A stretch of DNA of 64,000 nucleotides from Opitutaceae bacterium (GCA_024711005.1 JANJTQ010000089.1:1-64000), one strand, 5' to 3'; counted from the stretch's first letter, positions 50,501 to 60,567 are shown. A program made the numbers and translations. The notes: generated by a model from the sequence alone, not told the origin.

Positions 50501-50755
50501 GCCGGTGAACCGCCGCGAGGCCTGTGAATCGAGCGCCGACAACGCTCCCGGATTTCCCGCGATTACCGGAAACCGCTCGACCAGTGAGTAGGCACCGATC
50601 GCATCGATTTTCGGGGTCAGCACCAATGGCGCCGGCTGCGCGTTCAAAATCGATCCGATGCCACTCGCCAAAACCGCCAGCCCAAGACGAAACCCGCCCG
50701 GCGGAGAACGCCGGGGCGGTGTTGAGCTGCGAAAACTGGCGGTTGGGGCGGACAT
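47564..50755 (-). CDS. Secreted heparinase II/III-like polysaccharide lyase
   Basis: Alpha-toroid region plus GGHDHPDRLSIFLTAEGRAIAPDLGEPGYG, RRTISHNTLFVDEQEI, FDPPFIVLIDQG. Start set at MSAPTASF. Confidence 0.85.
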   Translation of the reverse strand: MSAPTASFRSSTPPRRSPPGGFRLGLAVLASGIGSILNAQPAPLVLTPKIDAIGAYSLVERFPVIAGNPGALSALDSQASRRFTGVGADAAPLTFDLSLADPAWGVGPAAMLLRIDRVSAAGAGMRITVGGQSFGVLWQNASTWIVGQTFRIPVPVDADELILEGTSGVVVMDWVQFTTGTRADTLFTNAITLMANQTRTFSTTGSGDTLPPPLDRAALDALLPAPGSPEHHLRPYSTSPYSIGLRLEDNWPTLWLTLAQTEAAAAEITRKIRTRPWAASYWQELIDEAETVIATPPHFPFERVGWRHDFYARTTGEHLFYDPASGNAYLDPSTGVFEYSAAQRQAWVLLSHERTLRIMRSLGLLYAVTGDERYAAWVAEGMRRTADYITHAIASGWERSSFGGKAVWYQPLYDASVVLAVANSYALTRESPAYSTADHERIRTGIFENRVAEQMSFLQGVTGLQNMAAYASAAVAVSGELYGRQDWIAFGTGAEFGFTRWLQNNVPVSGDGTFDGWWSEETTFYHFYSLAPLITLFELTETLSAEHEALFRKMFEAPLHLADRDLNLHLMGDLASPENFSLIDMRMFYEYAAGRISAADYGPVLAAIYARGGIPRGGLPALLFGPDELPAPGGLPTGSSLLPVSSFGTFRDFARSLEVGFRGGLFKGGHDHPDRLSIFLTAEGRAIAPDLGEPGYGLRTQTGDYYRRTISHNTLFVDEQEIRGSATLDWRAEQFPARAKGVIANSNYSRFERTVFFDPPFIVLIDQGSSATDSARRYGWVFHAYGQLEFDTIVPQAANAANPPWGMPVLPTTNGYEMLTQRKAATGTGSVSGRWKMDDGRRLNFVIASDGAFELTTARSAGNPIPRDRGAIVLRAPGVSRKFYTVLEMGRGERLLSGMSNVSANGMTVHLTDGSTRVYDWSVNRRQSYADWLNACGYGSRPEADRAPTADPENRGMANLLRFAFGDGVGVDPAALHPTPRCVVDESGADRLALTFRRNRRAEGVRYQLETSSSLSDWAAVPLPEATMESASGNGDVETVQLLGPARTADEPTQFLRVKVEQE

Positions 50756-50859
50756 GGAGAAGAGTGAGCTCCGCGTGACGCCGGAGACTCGCTGGCCAGG
50801 ATCTCCCCGGCCACACCTCCGCAAAATACCGAGTGACACGCGACGGCAACAGCCTCAGA

Positions 50860-50873
50860 TGTTAACCGTAACA
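50860..50873. promoter_or_regulatory. Candidate LacI-type operator in the divergent lyase/regulator promoter
   Basis: TGTTA-ACCG-TAACA inverted repeat between divergent genes at 50755(-) and 50890(+). Confidence 0.45.
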
Positions 50874-50889
50874 ATACCCCTGTCCCAAC

Positions 50890-51927
50890 ATGTCGAAATC
50901 TCCTCGTTCCCGCCCGGCAACCATCCGCGAGGTCGCCGATCATGCAGGCGTCTCCATGATGACGGTTTCACGACATTTGCGCAAACTGCCCGGCGTGGCG
51001 GAGAAGACCGCCGCCCGGATCGACCGGGCGGTCGCCGATCTGGATTATCGCCCCAATCCGTCCGTGCGCGCCTTGATGAGCGCCATCCGCCGCCACAATC
51101 CCGGCGCACCGGCCAGCAACCTGGCCTACCTCACGTTTGGCGGCACGGAAAACGCCTGGCGCCGACACCACCCGTCGCGGGCGATCTTCAAGGGCGCGGA
51201 GGAGGAGGCTGCAAAACAGGGCTACACCCTCGTACCGGTCTGGACGGGGACGCCCGGCCTCTCGGGAGCGCGCTTTGCGCAGATCCTTGAGGCACGCGGC
51301 ATCCACGGATTCCTGATCTCTCCGCTGGCCCCCGACGGTGATTTCCCGTTTGGTGATTTTACTTGGGAAAAGTTCGCCTCGGTTTCGCTTGGCTACTCGC
51401 TCAAAGCCCCGGCACTCAACATCACCGCCACGCATCAGTGGCAATTGATGGAGCGCCTGCTGCTGCACCTCTCCGGTCCCGATTCCCCACGCGTCGGGTT
51501 GATTCTGAGTCGAGGCCTCGACGAACGCGTTCGCGGACAATGGATCTCCGCCTACCTTTATCACCGGCAAACCCGGCCAAACCTTTCCGCGCCCCTGCTG
51601 GTGGATACTGCGGTCGATCCCACGCGTATCCGGCAAAAGATCCTCACATGGATTCGGGAGCAGCGGATCGGAACCGTGCTCACCGATGCGGAGGTGTTGC
51701 CGCGGATGCCCGAGGGTGCCGTCGAGTCAGGGTCGCCGCTGCGAGTACTGAGGCTGGACGATGCCGAGATCGTCCTCCCCGATGGCACACGCATCGGCCG
51801 CGATTTCCACCAGCTCGGCGCGGTGGCCATCCGACTGGTTATCTCCCTCATCCTGCTCGACCAGCGCGGCATCCCGGACAGGCCCGTTCACCAACTCCTC
51901 GACCCGCTGGTCATCCCGGGAAATTAA
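50890..51927 (+). CDS. LacI-family transcriptional regulator
   Basis: PATIREVADHAGVSMMTVSRHLRKLPGVAEKTAARIDRAVADLDYRPNPSVRALM. Confidence 0.92.
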   Translation: MSKSPRSRPATIREVADHAGVSMMTVSRHLRKLPGVAEKTAARIDRAVADLDYRPNPSVRALMSAIRRHNPGAPASNLAYLTFGGTENAWRRHHPSRAIFKGAEEEAAKQGYTLVPVWTGTPGLSGARFAQILEARGIHGFLISPLAPDGDFPFGDFTWEKFASVSLGYSLKAPALNITATHQWQLMERLLLHLSGPDSPRVGLILSRGLDERVRGQWISAYLYHRQTRPNLSAPLLVDTAVDPTRIRQKILTWIREQRIGTVLTDAEVLPRMPEGAVESGSPLRVLRLDDAEIVLPDGTRIGRDFHQLGAVAIRLVISLILLDQRGIPDRPVHQLLDPLVIPGN

Positions 51928-51951
51928 ATGCGGCGTGAACGGTCCGCTTCT

Positions 51952-54900
51952 TCATGGCGACTGTTGCACGACTACCAACCGGAGGAAAATGCGAGGGATT
52001 TCAGTAAGCGAAGTCTCCGTTCGCACCACCACCTCGTCGGTCGTGCCGTCGATCGGCGTGACCACCGGCACCGCATCGAGCTCCGTCCAACTCCCCGACT
52101 CAAGGCTCGTGCTTTTTTCGATCCGATATCCGATGCCGGACAATCCCCGCCGGCACAAAAACCGCAGCTCCAAAAAAGACTGTCCCGCATCTTCGACCGG
52201 GGAGAGGGTGACGCCGCCGCTCGCACCGCCCTCGCCGGATGTCGCCGGATCGCTCCCGAAAAAAAACTCCAGTCCATTGGGCACGGAGTCCCCGTCCGGA
52301 TCGGCATCGAACATTCGATCCGCCTCCGAAAACCCCTGCGCCGCAGGCAATGCCACGCCCGTCCACTCATCGTAATTTTTGTCGTCGGCAACCACTCCTT
52401 CGACGAGGGCAAACTCCCGGAGCGAAGCGACGTTCCCCGCATAGGTTGCCGCGCCGGTGACCTCGATTTTCACGTAACGCCCCGCGACCGCCGTGAAGTC
52501 GTCGGAGATCGGCTGGCCGGTCGACGTGTTGGCCGTGCGATCCACCAACGGCGCGTACGAACCGTCGATCGCGGGATCTTCGCCGTCCTGCGCCACGCTG
52601 ATCCTGAATCTGTAGTCGCGATCCTGATACGTCCAGAGGCGCGTGCCCGCGATTCCCTGGTTCGCTCCGTAGTCGATGACGATCGTTCCACCCGGATAAA
52701 CCGTCGTCGACCACAGGGTCGAGGTGCTGCCGTCGATCAGGTTTTCAGGCACGTAATTTCCGTTTTGCGCAGTCGCCGAGTAGATGACCGGATAGGCCGG
52801 CGGCGGCTCATCCAGCACGGTCACCGTGAGCGAATCGACGTTGGCGCCGCCCGTGCTGCCGATGGCCGTCGCCCGTACGGTGTTGGCGCCGGCGTTAAGC
52901 GCGGCGTTGACCTTCGCAAAGCTCCAAGCCGTCCAACTGCCTGTGCTGGGAAAACTCAGGCCGGCGGCCACGACCGTTCCGTTCACCCGGATCTCCAACG
53001 GCCGGTCCGCCGTGGCGGCCAGTGCGTAGCGAAACGCCAGCTCGGACTGCCCCGCGTAGTCGGCCGTCACCGTCCACTCCACGTAATCGCCCGGCGCGGC
53101 CGCATAATCCGCGAAGCCGGTCCCCGTAAAACCCGCGTTCGACGCGCTCACCACGGGACCGACTAATAACGCGTTCTCGGCCTCGTACACCGTCACTCCC
53201 CCGCTCCCCGCCGTGTCCTTGGTGAACGTGGCCGCGGCCACGTTGCTGTCGCTCCACCCGCTCAGGAACGCCCGCGCCTTCAGCACCGTGGACGCCGTCA
53301 CCGCCAGTGGAGCGTCGTACTGTGCGGAGGAACTCGTCGGCGTGTTTCCATCGGTCGTGTAGCGAATCGTCGCCCCGGCGGTTGTGCACGAGAGGCTCAC
53401 CGACACGCTCCCCGTGAACGTGCCGCCGTTCGGGCTGATAACGGGCGTCGCCACCGTCGAACCCGGCGCCCCCGGATTCGTGGTCACCTGCAAATAGTCC
53501 ACGCTCGGCGCACCGCCGTTGTTGGCCACGATCCGAATCACGTTGTTGCCCGGTTGAAGAGTCACCGCGACGTTCCCGGTCGTCGCCCAAGAGGCGTTGT
53601 CGCTCCCGGTGGGTGGCGTCGCCAGCGAGGCCGCGACCGTCGTACCGTTCAAGAGGATCTTCAACGGCTCGCTCGCACTGCCGGCACTGGCATAACGCAC
53701 CGCAAGCTCCCCGGCGACCGCCGCGCCGCTGACGGGCACCGTGAGTTCAACATACTCTCCGGCACTGTTTATATAATCCACATAGGCAATACCGCTGTAG
53801 CCGGAACCCGACGTAGCGAGGGAGGTGTTGTTGGTTCTCCCGTCCTCGGCTTCATATACAAGCACATGGCTCGCGACGCCCGCCTCGATCATAACCGTGA
53901 TCGGAGCCGAAACGGTGCTATTGCCCGCGAAGTCATATGCGACCGCCTCCAAGACGTGAGTGCCCGTACCGACCTGGCTGGTTATACAAGTCAGCTGATA
54001 AGGCGAATAGACGTCCGACGCACCGATATCCACGCCATCAATCCGGAACTGCACCTTGCTCACACCGGCGTTGTCCCATGCTCCGGCCTTTATTGTGAGC
54101 ACGCCATTCGGGGCAACCTCCCCGGCCACCGGAGCGGTGATCGCGACAGTCGGCGCAATGCCGTCTGAAATGGGCGCCAAATCCAATGAGAACAGGCTTG
54201 CATGCGTGAGCGAGGCATAGCCCATGTCATAGAAGTCGTTGCGTGGCCGGCCCCATCGCGCAATGGCGTCCAGATATGAGCTCTTCTGGAACCGCGAATA
54301 CGCCATTTCATACATCGAGGTGTTGGCCCCGGTGTATGCACTGATCTGTTGATACGGCCAAGTGGATGGGTCGATGACGTAGGGCGCATGGTAATCCAAC
54401 GCCAGTTCGATTCCCCTCCCTTGGTCGGTGAAAGCGTACAAATCCACTCCTCGATGACGCGCCACCTCCGCCGTCTGCACCAACGCATTGAGCGCGTATG
54501 TGCTGTAGTTCAGGCTGAGCGTCCGACCCAATTCGTGAACCATCTGTCCCGTCGCGGATATTTGCCGATGGATGATCGCCTGGACCCGCGTGAAGGCGTA
54601 AGCGAGATGTTCGGTGTTGTCCAAATACGCTCCGCAAACCGCCAGGAATGCGATGCGCCAATCCTCGAAATTATCATAGGCAGAATATCCACCGACGAAC
54701 TTCCGGCCGCTCTGCGCAAAGGACTCCACCCAACGATCAAACGCTTCGCGCTCCGACACGCTCCAACCCGGGTAATCATAGATGAGATCCGCTCCATAAA
54801 TGATGCTCGGGATCGTAATCTCGATTTCTATCCGCGACTGCCCGTCGGTGAACCGTGGCGCCAGATGATAATCCGGATCCAGGCAAAACTTGCGAATATA

Positions 54901-57303
54901 CTCGACCGCCTTGGCCGCGTACGCGTCGTCGCCGCTGAAGGTGTAGGCCAGACCAAGATGAACCACCGCTTCGCCGACCGTGATCGCGTCATGATAGTCA
55001 TCCCGATCCGCGTCGGGATTCGGCACGCCGTCTGTGAGATACGGCGCTTGTGACCAATAGAGGTGGACGCCTTCGGGACCAGTGCTGCGCGTGCCATTGT
55101 CCACCACCGTCGGGATCGCCGCATAAGTCGTGTTTTTAACCGAATTCGCCTTGCTGATGATTTGATCATAAGCCGCCTTCCAAGGCTGCTGTGCGGTGGT
55201 CACCTTGGATTTGATCGCCGCGATCTCCTCCGCGTTCACGAAAATCCGCGGCCCGGCGGCACCGCGCGGCCCCGTTCGTGTAAACGTGGCGCTCTCCACG
55301 GCGCTGGTTGTCAAACCATCCAAAAAAGCGGCTGCTTTTAGCACAGTCGTCGCCGTCAGGGTCAGCGGTCCGGCGTAGTGGGTCGACGATACCGTCGGCG
55401 TGCTGCCATCGGTTGTATAACGAATCGTCGCCCCGGAGGTCGCACAGGAAATCGTCACCGTGACGCTGCCGGTGAATGTCCCCCCGGCGGGAGTCATCAC
55501 GGGCATCTCGACCGTCGATCCGGGCGTCACGGCGCTCAAATACAAGAGCACGTCGGAGCCGGTCCAGGGAGATTGCAGATCGACGTTCGCGCCGCCGGTC
55601 ACCGTCCCGCCGGGCGCGCTCACGCCGTCCCGCGGCCGCACCCATGTGACCGAATAGGTGTTCGCATCGGCCAGGTTCAGACGTATCGCCGGCCGTCGAC
55701 TCGTGTAAAGGGTGGCATCTCTGCCATTGGTGATATTGCAGTTGGGATCATAGACAATGTAGCCGACGCCGGGATTTTCGGCGCATTGCAGTCGGTTGAT
55801 CCCGGTGCCGGTGCCCGATGCCGGCGGGGACACATGCGAGGCGCGCGCATCGTTTGCCGTGTAGCCGGACAGGTCGATGCCATGGCTCGTGAAGAAATTC
55901 TCGATATGGCCAATTTCGTCCAAGCCCACCAAGCCCGTGGTGTAGGTATAGTCACCCCATTTGTTCGCATAGTCGCGGACTGCGGTTAAACCGTAGGGAT
56001 GCGTCAGGCTGAAGCGACCGCCATAGTTACTGGAGCCGCCTGACAGCAGATTGGAGAGGAACAGCCGACGGTAAAAATATTTGGGATCGGCCGGGTTGTT
56101 GGTCACGCGGTCCTGCTCGTAATAGTCCTCTCCATTGAAGACGTGCATATCGATCGCCGCGTACTGATCCGCTCGTTGGGCCGATACGTCCCACGCGGTT
56201 TCCGTGTGAATGTAGGTGGACTCGTCCATCACCGCGGTGGGATAGGGTCCGCCTCGATACGGTCCGGCCGCCTGCAAATGCCCCCAAGGATCGTGGTCGG
56301 CGAAGTAGCGGAGCACATCGATCACGAAGGCCTGATTACCGGGATTCTCCAGTCGCATGTCATTGACCACGAGCCAGAACACCTGCGGAAAGGCCGCCCA
56401 TCGGGCGATCATGTAGTCCATGGTGTTCTGTTGCACCGCAGTCCCCAACCCCGTCCATTGCGTGCCGTTCTGGTCGTTGTTTCCGGAGGCAACCAAACCG
56501 AATAAAATCATCTGCACGTAGATATCGGAATGGTTGTCGAGCATCCATGACAGGCGATCATCCGTCGTCTGAAACTTGTCGATCCCGTAACGGGTCGTGT
56601 CGGAACCGCTCCAAGGCCAGTTGGAATCCTCGATCGTCCAGGGAGTATAACGACTGTCATTCCACCACATGTGGCCGCCGAGCGCACCGGCACGCACGGA
56701 GGTGATTCCTTTCGAGGCGACATCCGCGATGTAGGCCTCGAAGTCGGCGGCCGTACACTTGGTGGAGTAAATACTAAACAGATGATACGCGGTGTCGTTC
56801 ATGTTGATGAACGGTTCACCATTGTCGGTGATCCAGACTTTCCCGTTGGCGGGATGCGTCTTCAGCTTGCCACGGAGCGAGGAACTGCCGGCGCTGAAGG
56901 ATCCGGAATGGTTGTTCAACCCCGCGTCCGAGGAGACCGAACTCCACGTCCAGGCTCCCACCTCATTGATATAAGCGCGGGCGCGCCACGTGTTGCCTCC
57001 GTCGTAGAAGGCTTTCACCACCTTGACGTTTGCCGCTCCGGAGGGCGGCGTGAACGTGACGGATGCCGGGGTGTTAAAGGGATTGGAGACGCCGCCATTA
57101 CCTTCGAGGACGATCTCATGCACGCCGCGCAATACCGCGTTGGTCGTGCCTCGTGTGAAGTTGGCGGCGCTGGCCATCGGCAACAGAAACGCGACGAGCA
57201 GGCATAAAACAAACGCGGAGCCAAGGAGTCGGCCGGGGGGCCGCTCCCGCGATGAGGTGCAGGCGGCGTTCGAGCGGCTGCGAAAGCTGGGGTGTATAGT
57301 CAT
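51952..57303 (-). CDS. ~1780-aa multidomain secreted protein: DUF5060/DUF4038-like glycosidase + 2x chitobiase-C-like + alginate-lyase-like + 2x CBM35/6-like + F5/8C-like
   Basis: Signal peptide MTIHPS...LLVAFLLPMASAAN; VHEIVLEGNGG...; GGTFTGSVTVTISCATSGATIRYTTDGSTPT (twice); RIFVNAEEIAAIKSKV...; YEAEDGRTNN/YEAENALLVG; NYVPENLIDGSTSTLWST. Start reset from ORF start 58080. Confidence 0.85.
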   Translation of the reverse strand: MTIHPSFRSRSNAACTSSRERPPGRLLGSAFVLCLLVAFLLPMASAANFTRGTTNAVLRGVHEIVLEGNGGVSNPFNTPASVTFTPPSGAANVKVVKAFYDGGNTWRARAYINEVGAWTWSSVSSDAGLNNHSGSFSAGSSSLRGKLKTHPANGKVWITDNGEPFINMNDTAYHLFSIYSTKCTAADFEAYIADVASKGITSVRAGALGGHMWWNDSRYTPWTIEDSNWPWSGSDTTRYGIDKFQTTDDRLSWMLDNHSDIYVQMILFGLVASGNNDQNGTQWTGLGTAVQQNTMDYMIARWAAFPQVFWLVVNDMRLENPGNQAFVIDVLRYFADHDPWGHLQAAGPYRGGPYPTAVMDESTYIHTETAWDVSAQRADQYAAIDMHVFNGEDYYEQDRVTNNPADPKYFYRRLFLSNLLSGGSSNYGGRFSLTHPYGLTAVRDYANKWGDYTYTTGLVGLDEIGHIENFFTSHGIDLSGYTANDARASHVSPPASGTGTGINRLQCAENPGVGYIVYDPNCNITNGRDATLYTSRRPAIRLNLADANTYSVTWVRPRDGVSAPGGTVTGGANVDLQSPWTGSDVLLYLSAVTPGSTVEMPVMTPAGGTFTGSVTVTISCATSGATIRYTTDGSTPTVSSTHYAGPLTLTATTVLKAAAFLDGLTTSAVESATFTRTGPRGAAGPRIFVNAEEIAAIKSKVTTAQQPWKAAYDQIISKANSVKNTTYAAIPTVVDNGTRSTGPEGVHLYWSQAPYLTDGVPNPDADRDDYHDAITVGEAVVHLGLAYTFSGDDAYAAKAVEYIRKFCLDPDYHLAPRFTDGQSRIEIEITIPSIIYGADLIYDYPGWSVSEREAFDRWVESFAQSGRKFVGGYSAYDNFEDWRIAFLAVCGAYLDNTEHLAYAFTRVQAIIHRQISATGQMVHELGRTLSLNYSTYALNALVQTAEVARHRGVDLYAFTDQGRGIELALDYHAPYVIDPSTWPYQQISAYTGANTSMYEMAYSRFQKSSYLDAIARWGRPRNDFYDMGYASLTHASLFSLDLAPISDGIAPTVAITAPVAGEVAPNGVLTIKAGAWDNAGVSKVQFRIDGVDIGASDVYSPYQLTCITSQVGTGTHVLEAVAYDFAGNSTVSAPITVMIEAGVASHVLVYEAEDGRTNNTSLATSGSGYSGIAYVDYINSAGEYVELTVPVSGAAVAGELAVRYASAGSASEPLKILLNGTTVAASLATPPTGSDNASWATTGNVAVTLQPGNNVIRIVANNGGAPSVDYLQVTTNPGAPGSTVATPVISPNGGTFTGSVSVSLSCTTAGATIRYTTDGNTPTSSSAQYDAPLAVTASTVLKARAFLSGWSDSNVAAATFTKDTAGSGGVTVYEAENALLVGPVVSASNAGFTGTGFADYAAAPGDYVEWTVTADYAGQSELAFRYALAATADRPLEIRVNGTVVAAGLSFPSTGSWTAWSFAKVNAALNAGANTVRATAIGSTGGANVDSLTVTVLDEPPPAYPVIYSATAQNGNYVPENLIDGSTSTLWSTTVYPGGTIVIDYGANQGIAGTRLWTYQDRDYRFRISVAQDGEDPAIDGSYAPLVDRTANTSTGQPISDDFTAVAGRYVKIEVTGAATYAGNVASLREFALVEGVVADDKNYDEWTGVALPAAQGFSEADRMFDADPDGDSVPNGLEFFFGSDPATSGEGGASGGVTLSPVEDAGQSFLELRFLCRRGLSGIGYRIEKSTSLESGSWTELDAVPVVTPIDGTTDEVVVRTETSLTEIPRIFLRLVVVQQSP

Positions 57304-57344
57304 ACGAATGAGGTTGGCCGTTCCCGGCCTGCGTCGCCTCGATG

Positions 57345-59153
57345 TCAATCGACGCGCAGTGGTTGAGTATCCAGCGGCGCGTACGTCACCTGCGCGCTCA
57401 CCGAACGCGGCCATGAGAATCGCCACGCCTCCTCGCCCGGGATCCAGCCTCTCCGATCCGCCGGCACGATCCTGACGGGAGCGGGCACGTCGGCGACATC
57501 GCGGCCCCAGCAGATTATCCACGCACCGGCAAGGTGCTCGCGTCCTTTCAACTTCTCCGCGGGCCACGTGGCGGACCACGTGATCTGCCCGGGAGCTTGA
57601 GCAAGTTGCACCCGCCCACCGGACCCCAGCGGGCAATAAAACACCGTTATCGGCACGCCCTTGCCGTCGAGCAACAGCCGCGAAACATTCTCGCCCGATT
57701 CCTCCTTCAGCACGGTGAAGGCGCTCCCGGTCAACACGAGCTGATCGGAGCACGCTTCCCATGTGTGCGCCACCGCAGGCATTCGGCGAACGATCAACGC
57801 ATCCGGCCCTTCCTGCACCGAATGCGTCAATCCGACGATCGGTGGCGAGACGTTGCGACTGAGCACGTTGTCCAGATACGCGGCGCTTTTTCGATTCGCC
57901 GGATGGTAACGATCCTGTCCGTCTTCGCGTGCGTGCCAGCGTAGAAAGCCCCACCCATCCGAACCCGCCGCAAACGCCACCGGCATCGTCTGCCATGAAA
58001 GTCCCCACTCCGCATGCTCCGTCTGCGGCATGCAGGGGAATCGGGAAAGCGTGCCCAAACGTGCCTCCGGCCTCACCCAAGCCCTGGCGACGGCACCACC
58101 GAAACAGGGAATCTCAACCTGCGGCTTCACCGGACTCCGCTCTCCCGCCAGCCGCTGCCAGCCCAGGCGGTTGAATAGATCGCCAAACGCGAACCCCGGC
58201 TCGCCCTTGAGCAGGCTGGCAACGTCGCTCTCCGTCCATGCCGTAATCTTCGCGCGGTACCCTCGGGTGCGATCAATCTCCACACCCGCGTAGCTGCGGA
58301 TGGCCGGCACGCGAGGCCCTCCTTCAAACTGATCTTCGATAACGATCAGCTGATCGAACAGCTGCTTATAATCAGCCCGTAGCCCCTCCGGCAGCGATCG
58401 TGAAAACAGCAATAGCGACGACAACTGATCGAGCAGGATCCCTGCATAGAGATCGCTCATGTGCTCACCCCATCCCCAGTATTGTTCGCGCCAATACACC
58501 GCGGCCTCTTTCATAATCGTGATCAACCGCTCCGCCTCCGGCCCGTCGGTGGCAATGTCTTCCTGAAGGAGCCAGGCGCACACGAGATCCCCCATAAACT
58601 TGTTGGGATAATAAAAACTGCGCGTTTCCACCTCATGGTTAAACCAACGCGATAAATCCCTCAGCATAACCTTCAACAGCGCGCGCCCCCGTTCATCGAG
58701 GTTGCCCGCCGCGGTGCGGTCCAGCGCGATCAAGTTAAGACCGATAAAAAACGCCGCGTTCGTATCAACCGGCTCCGGCTCTTCGTAATACCAACGAAAA
58801 CAGCCATGCCGGGACGAGCCATCAACGCACTGCATGCCCCGCAATGCCTCCAAGACGCGAGTGCCTTGAGCAGGGTCCAACGCGTCGAGATGCGCCGCGA
58901 CAAACAGGCGCCCGGCCGCCGTCCGCCCCGAATGCGTGGCCGCAAGATGCGCGACCGGTTTCGTGTGCCCCGGTTTTGGCTGCACCCACAAGCCCACCTC
59001 TTCATCAAAGCGATCCTCAAATATCATAAATGAGGCAGTCTGCCTCGACACGGACACATCCGCGGAGGATGCACCGAAAGCGGACCGCGGCATCGATGGG
59101 ACGACGGTTGACATCAGGGAAAGAACGCAGGCGGTTATGTTCTTCAAAAGCAC
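57345..59153 (-). CDS. Uncharacterised protein, probably alpha/alpha-barrel, in a sugar catabolic operon
   Basis: 602 aa coding frame consistent with operon spacing; signal peptide-like N-terminus; no family recognised. Confidence 0.75.
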   Translation of the reverse strand: MLLKNITACVLSLMSTVVPSMPRSAFGASSADVSVSRQTASFMIFEDRFDEEVGLWVQPKPGHTKPVAHLAATHSGRTAAGRLFVAAHLDALDPAQGTRVLEALRGMQCVDGSSRHGCFRWYYEEPEPVDTNAAFFIGLNLIALDRTAAGNLDERGRALLKVMLRDLSRWFNHEVETRSFYYPNKFMGDLVCAWLLQEDIATDGPEAERLITIMKEAAVYWREQYWGWGEHMSDLYAGILLDQLSSLLLFSRSLPEGLRADYKQLFDQLIVIEDQFEGGPRVPAIRSYAGVEIDRTRGYRAKITAWTESDVASLLKGEPGFAFGDLFNRLGWQRLAGERSPVKPQVEIPCFGGAVARAWVRPEARLGTLSRFPCMPQTEHAEWGLSWQTMPVAFAAGSDGWGFLRWHAREDGQDRYHPANRKSAAYLDNVLSRNVSPPIVGLTHSVQEGPDALIVRRMPAVAHTWEACSDQLVLTGSAFTVLKEESGENVSRLLLDGKGVPITVFYCPLGSGGRVQLAQAPGQITWSATWPAEKLKGREHLAGAWIICWGRDVADVPAPVRIVPADRRGWIPGEEAWRFSWPRSVSAQVTYAPLDTQPLRVD

Positions 59154-59159
59154 GGCGGA

Positions 59160-60560
59160 CTATTGAGGCAGAGGCGCTTTATAATTGTCGGGCCCGCCAT
59201 GCTCCTTCCACCCGCGAATCACGTGGATCATCGGGATGATCGCGATGGCGGAGAAGAATGTCGTCCATAGAAACGCCATTCGGTAGTCGTTGGTAAAGAA
59301 GTCCATTACCATACCGATAAACATGTTGCCGAAAATCATCGCGCCGCAGCCAAACACATTTAGTCCACCCGACAATTGACCGAACTTCGCCGACGGAAAG
59401 AGGCTCATGCCAATGGCTGTTCCGCCCAAGGCCCAGCCGACCGATGGCACCGCGGCAATCAACGCAAAGGTCAGGTATCCGGTCTGACTGTGAACAAAGA
59501 AGTAACCAATTATGGTGCCCAACGAGAGCGCCATAAGCGAAATCAACGTCACCCTGATCGGAGAAAACCGATCACACAACCAGCCAACGGGAAACAAGCA
59601 GAGCGCCGTGAGAATGGACGTCCACGAGTAAATATGCCCCATCGCCGCCATATCGATGCCAAGGGTTTCCCTGACAAAAAGCGTGCGAAAGTTCCCCGCG
59701 CAGTTGGTTGCCACGATGACGAGCAAATAGACAAAGAAGTAATTACGATACAGAGGCACCTGCATGCATTCCTTAAAATATAAGACGAAGGTCCTAAACA
59801 CTCCGGGCGGGTTCGCCTGCACCACAGGAGGCGGATAATCCCCCTCCTTCACCCGTCGGCACATCATGATAAAAGCGATGAGGTAGAAAACGCCGATCCC
59901 GAAACAGATCTCCCGGCGGTGCGTCAGCAGATGAGGGAAAACAAACCATAAAAAGAACACGCCGCTCACCGTTCCCACGATCCGGAACCAAGCGAGAAAC
60001 CGCGCCATCACCTCCAGCGGCACCACGTCACGGATCAACCAGTTATAGGCGTTGCAGAGGATCATGTTGAAGAAATGAAAACTCACCACAAACCCACTGA
60101 GCATTCCCAGGATGAGGCCGCCCTTCGTGAACGACGCCGGCAGGTGCGCAGAAAAGCGATCGAACACCCATCCGCCCATCTCAGGCGCGAAGCCGACTGC
60201 GATCAGCGCGAAGACCGTCAGCGGAGTAACCACGTATAAAAACGGGATGCGCCGGCCGATCGCGCTGCGGTAATTGTCACTCCAACGGCTGATCCCGGGT
60301 AAAAACAGCACGTTCACCAAGCCCGCGAAACTGCCGGTCATCACCCCGATCAACGTGTTCGAGGCGTTGAGTTCCTTCAGATAAATCGGCAGGAACCGGC
60401 TGAAGACCGCCTCGAAAAAGTTGAATGCAAAGTCTCCCCACAACAACCAGAGCGAGAGGACGATCAGTCCCCGCTTGGTGTAGATGAGGGTGCCCGTTTG
60501 AAAGACACTCTTCTTTATGACCGGCGATGGACTTGGCAGTAAATCGTTCATGGTAGGCAT
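59160..60560 (-). CDS. MFS transporter, probably sugar-type
   Basis: 12-TM-like hydrophobicity; LIGVMTGSFAGLVNVLFLPGISRWSDNYRSAIGRRIPFLYVVTP. Confidence 0.9.
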   Translation of the reverse strand: MPTMNDLLPSPSPVIKKSVFQTGTLIYTKRGLIVLSLWLLWGDFAFNFFEAVFSRFLPIYLKELNASNTLIGVMTGSFAGLVNVLFLPGISRWSDNYRSAIGRRIPFLYVVTPLTVFALIAVGFAPEMGGWVFDRFSAHLPASFTKGGLILGMLSGFVVSFHFFNMILCNAYNWLIRDVVPLEVMARFLAWFRIVGTVSGVFFLWFVFPHLLTHRREICFGIGVFYLIAFIMMCRRVKEGDYPPPVVQANPPGVFRTFVLYFKECMQVPLYRNYFFVYLLVIVATNCAGNFRTLFVRETLGIDMAAMGHIYSWTSILTALCLFPVGWLCDRFSPIRVTLISLMALSLGTIIGYFFVHSQTGYLTFALIAAVPSVGWALGGTAIGMSLFPSAKFGQLSGGLNVFGCGAMIFGNMFIGMVMDFFTNDYRMAFLWTTFFSAIAIIPMIHVIRGWKEHGGPDNYKAPLPQ

Positions 60561-60567
60561 ACAAAAA

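Noticed and set aside
57304-58080. N-terminal extension of the 2042-aa ORF
   Set aside because: Overlaps the 602-aa gene in another frame; the signal peptide begins at the ATG at 57303.
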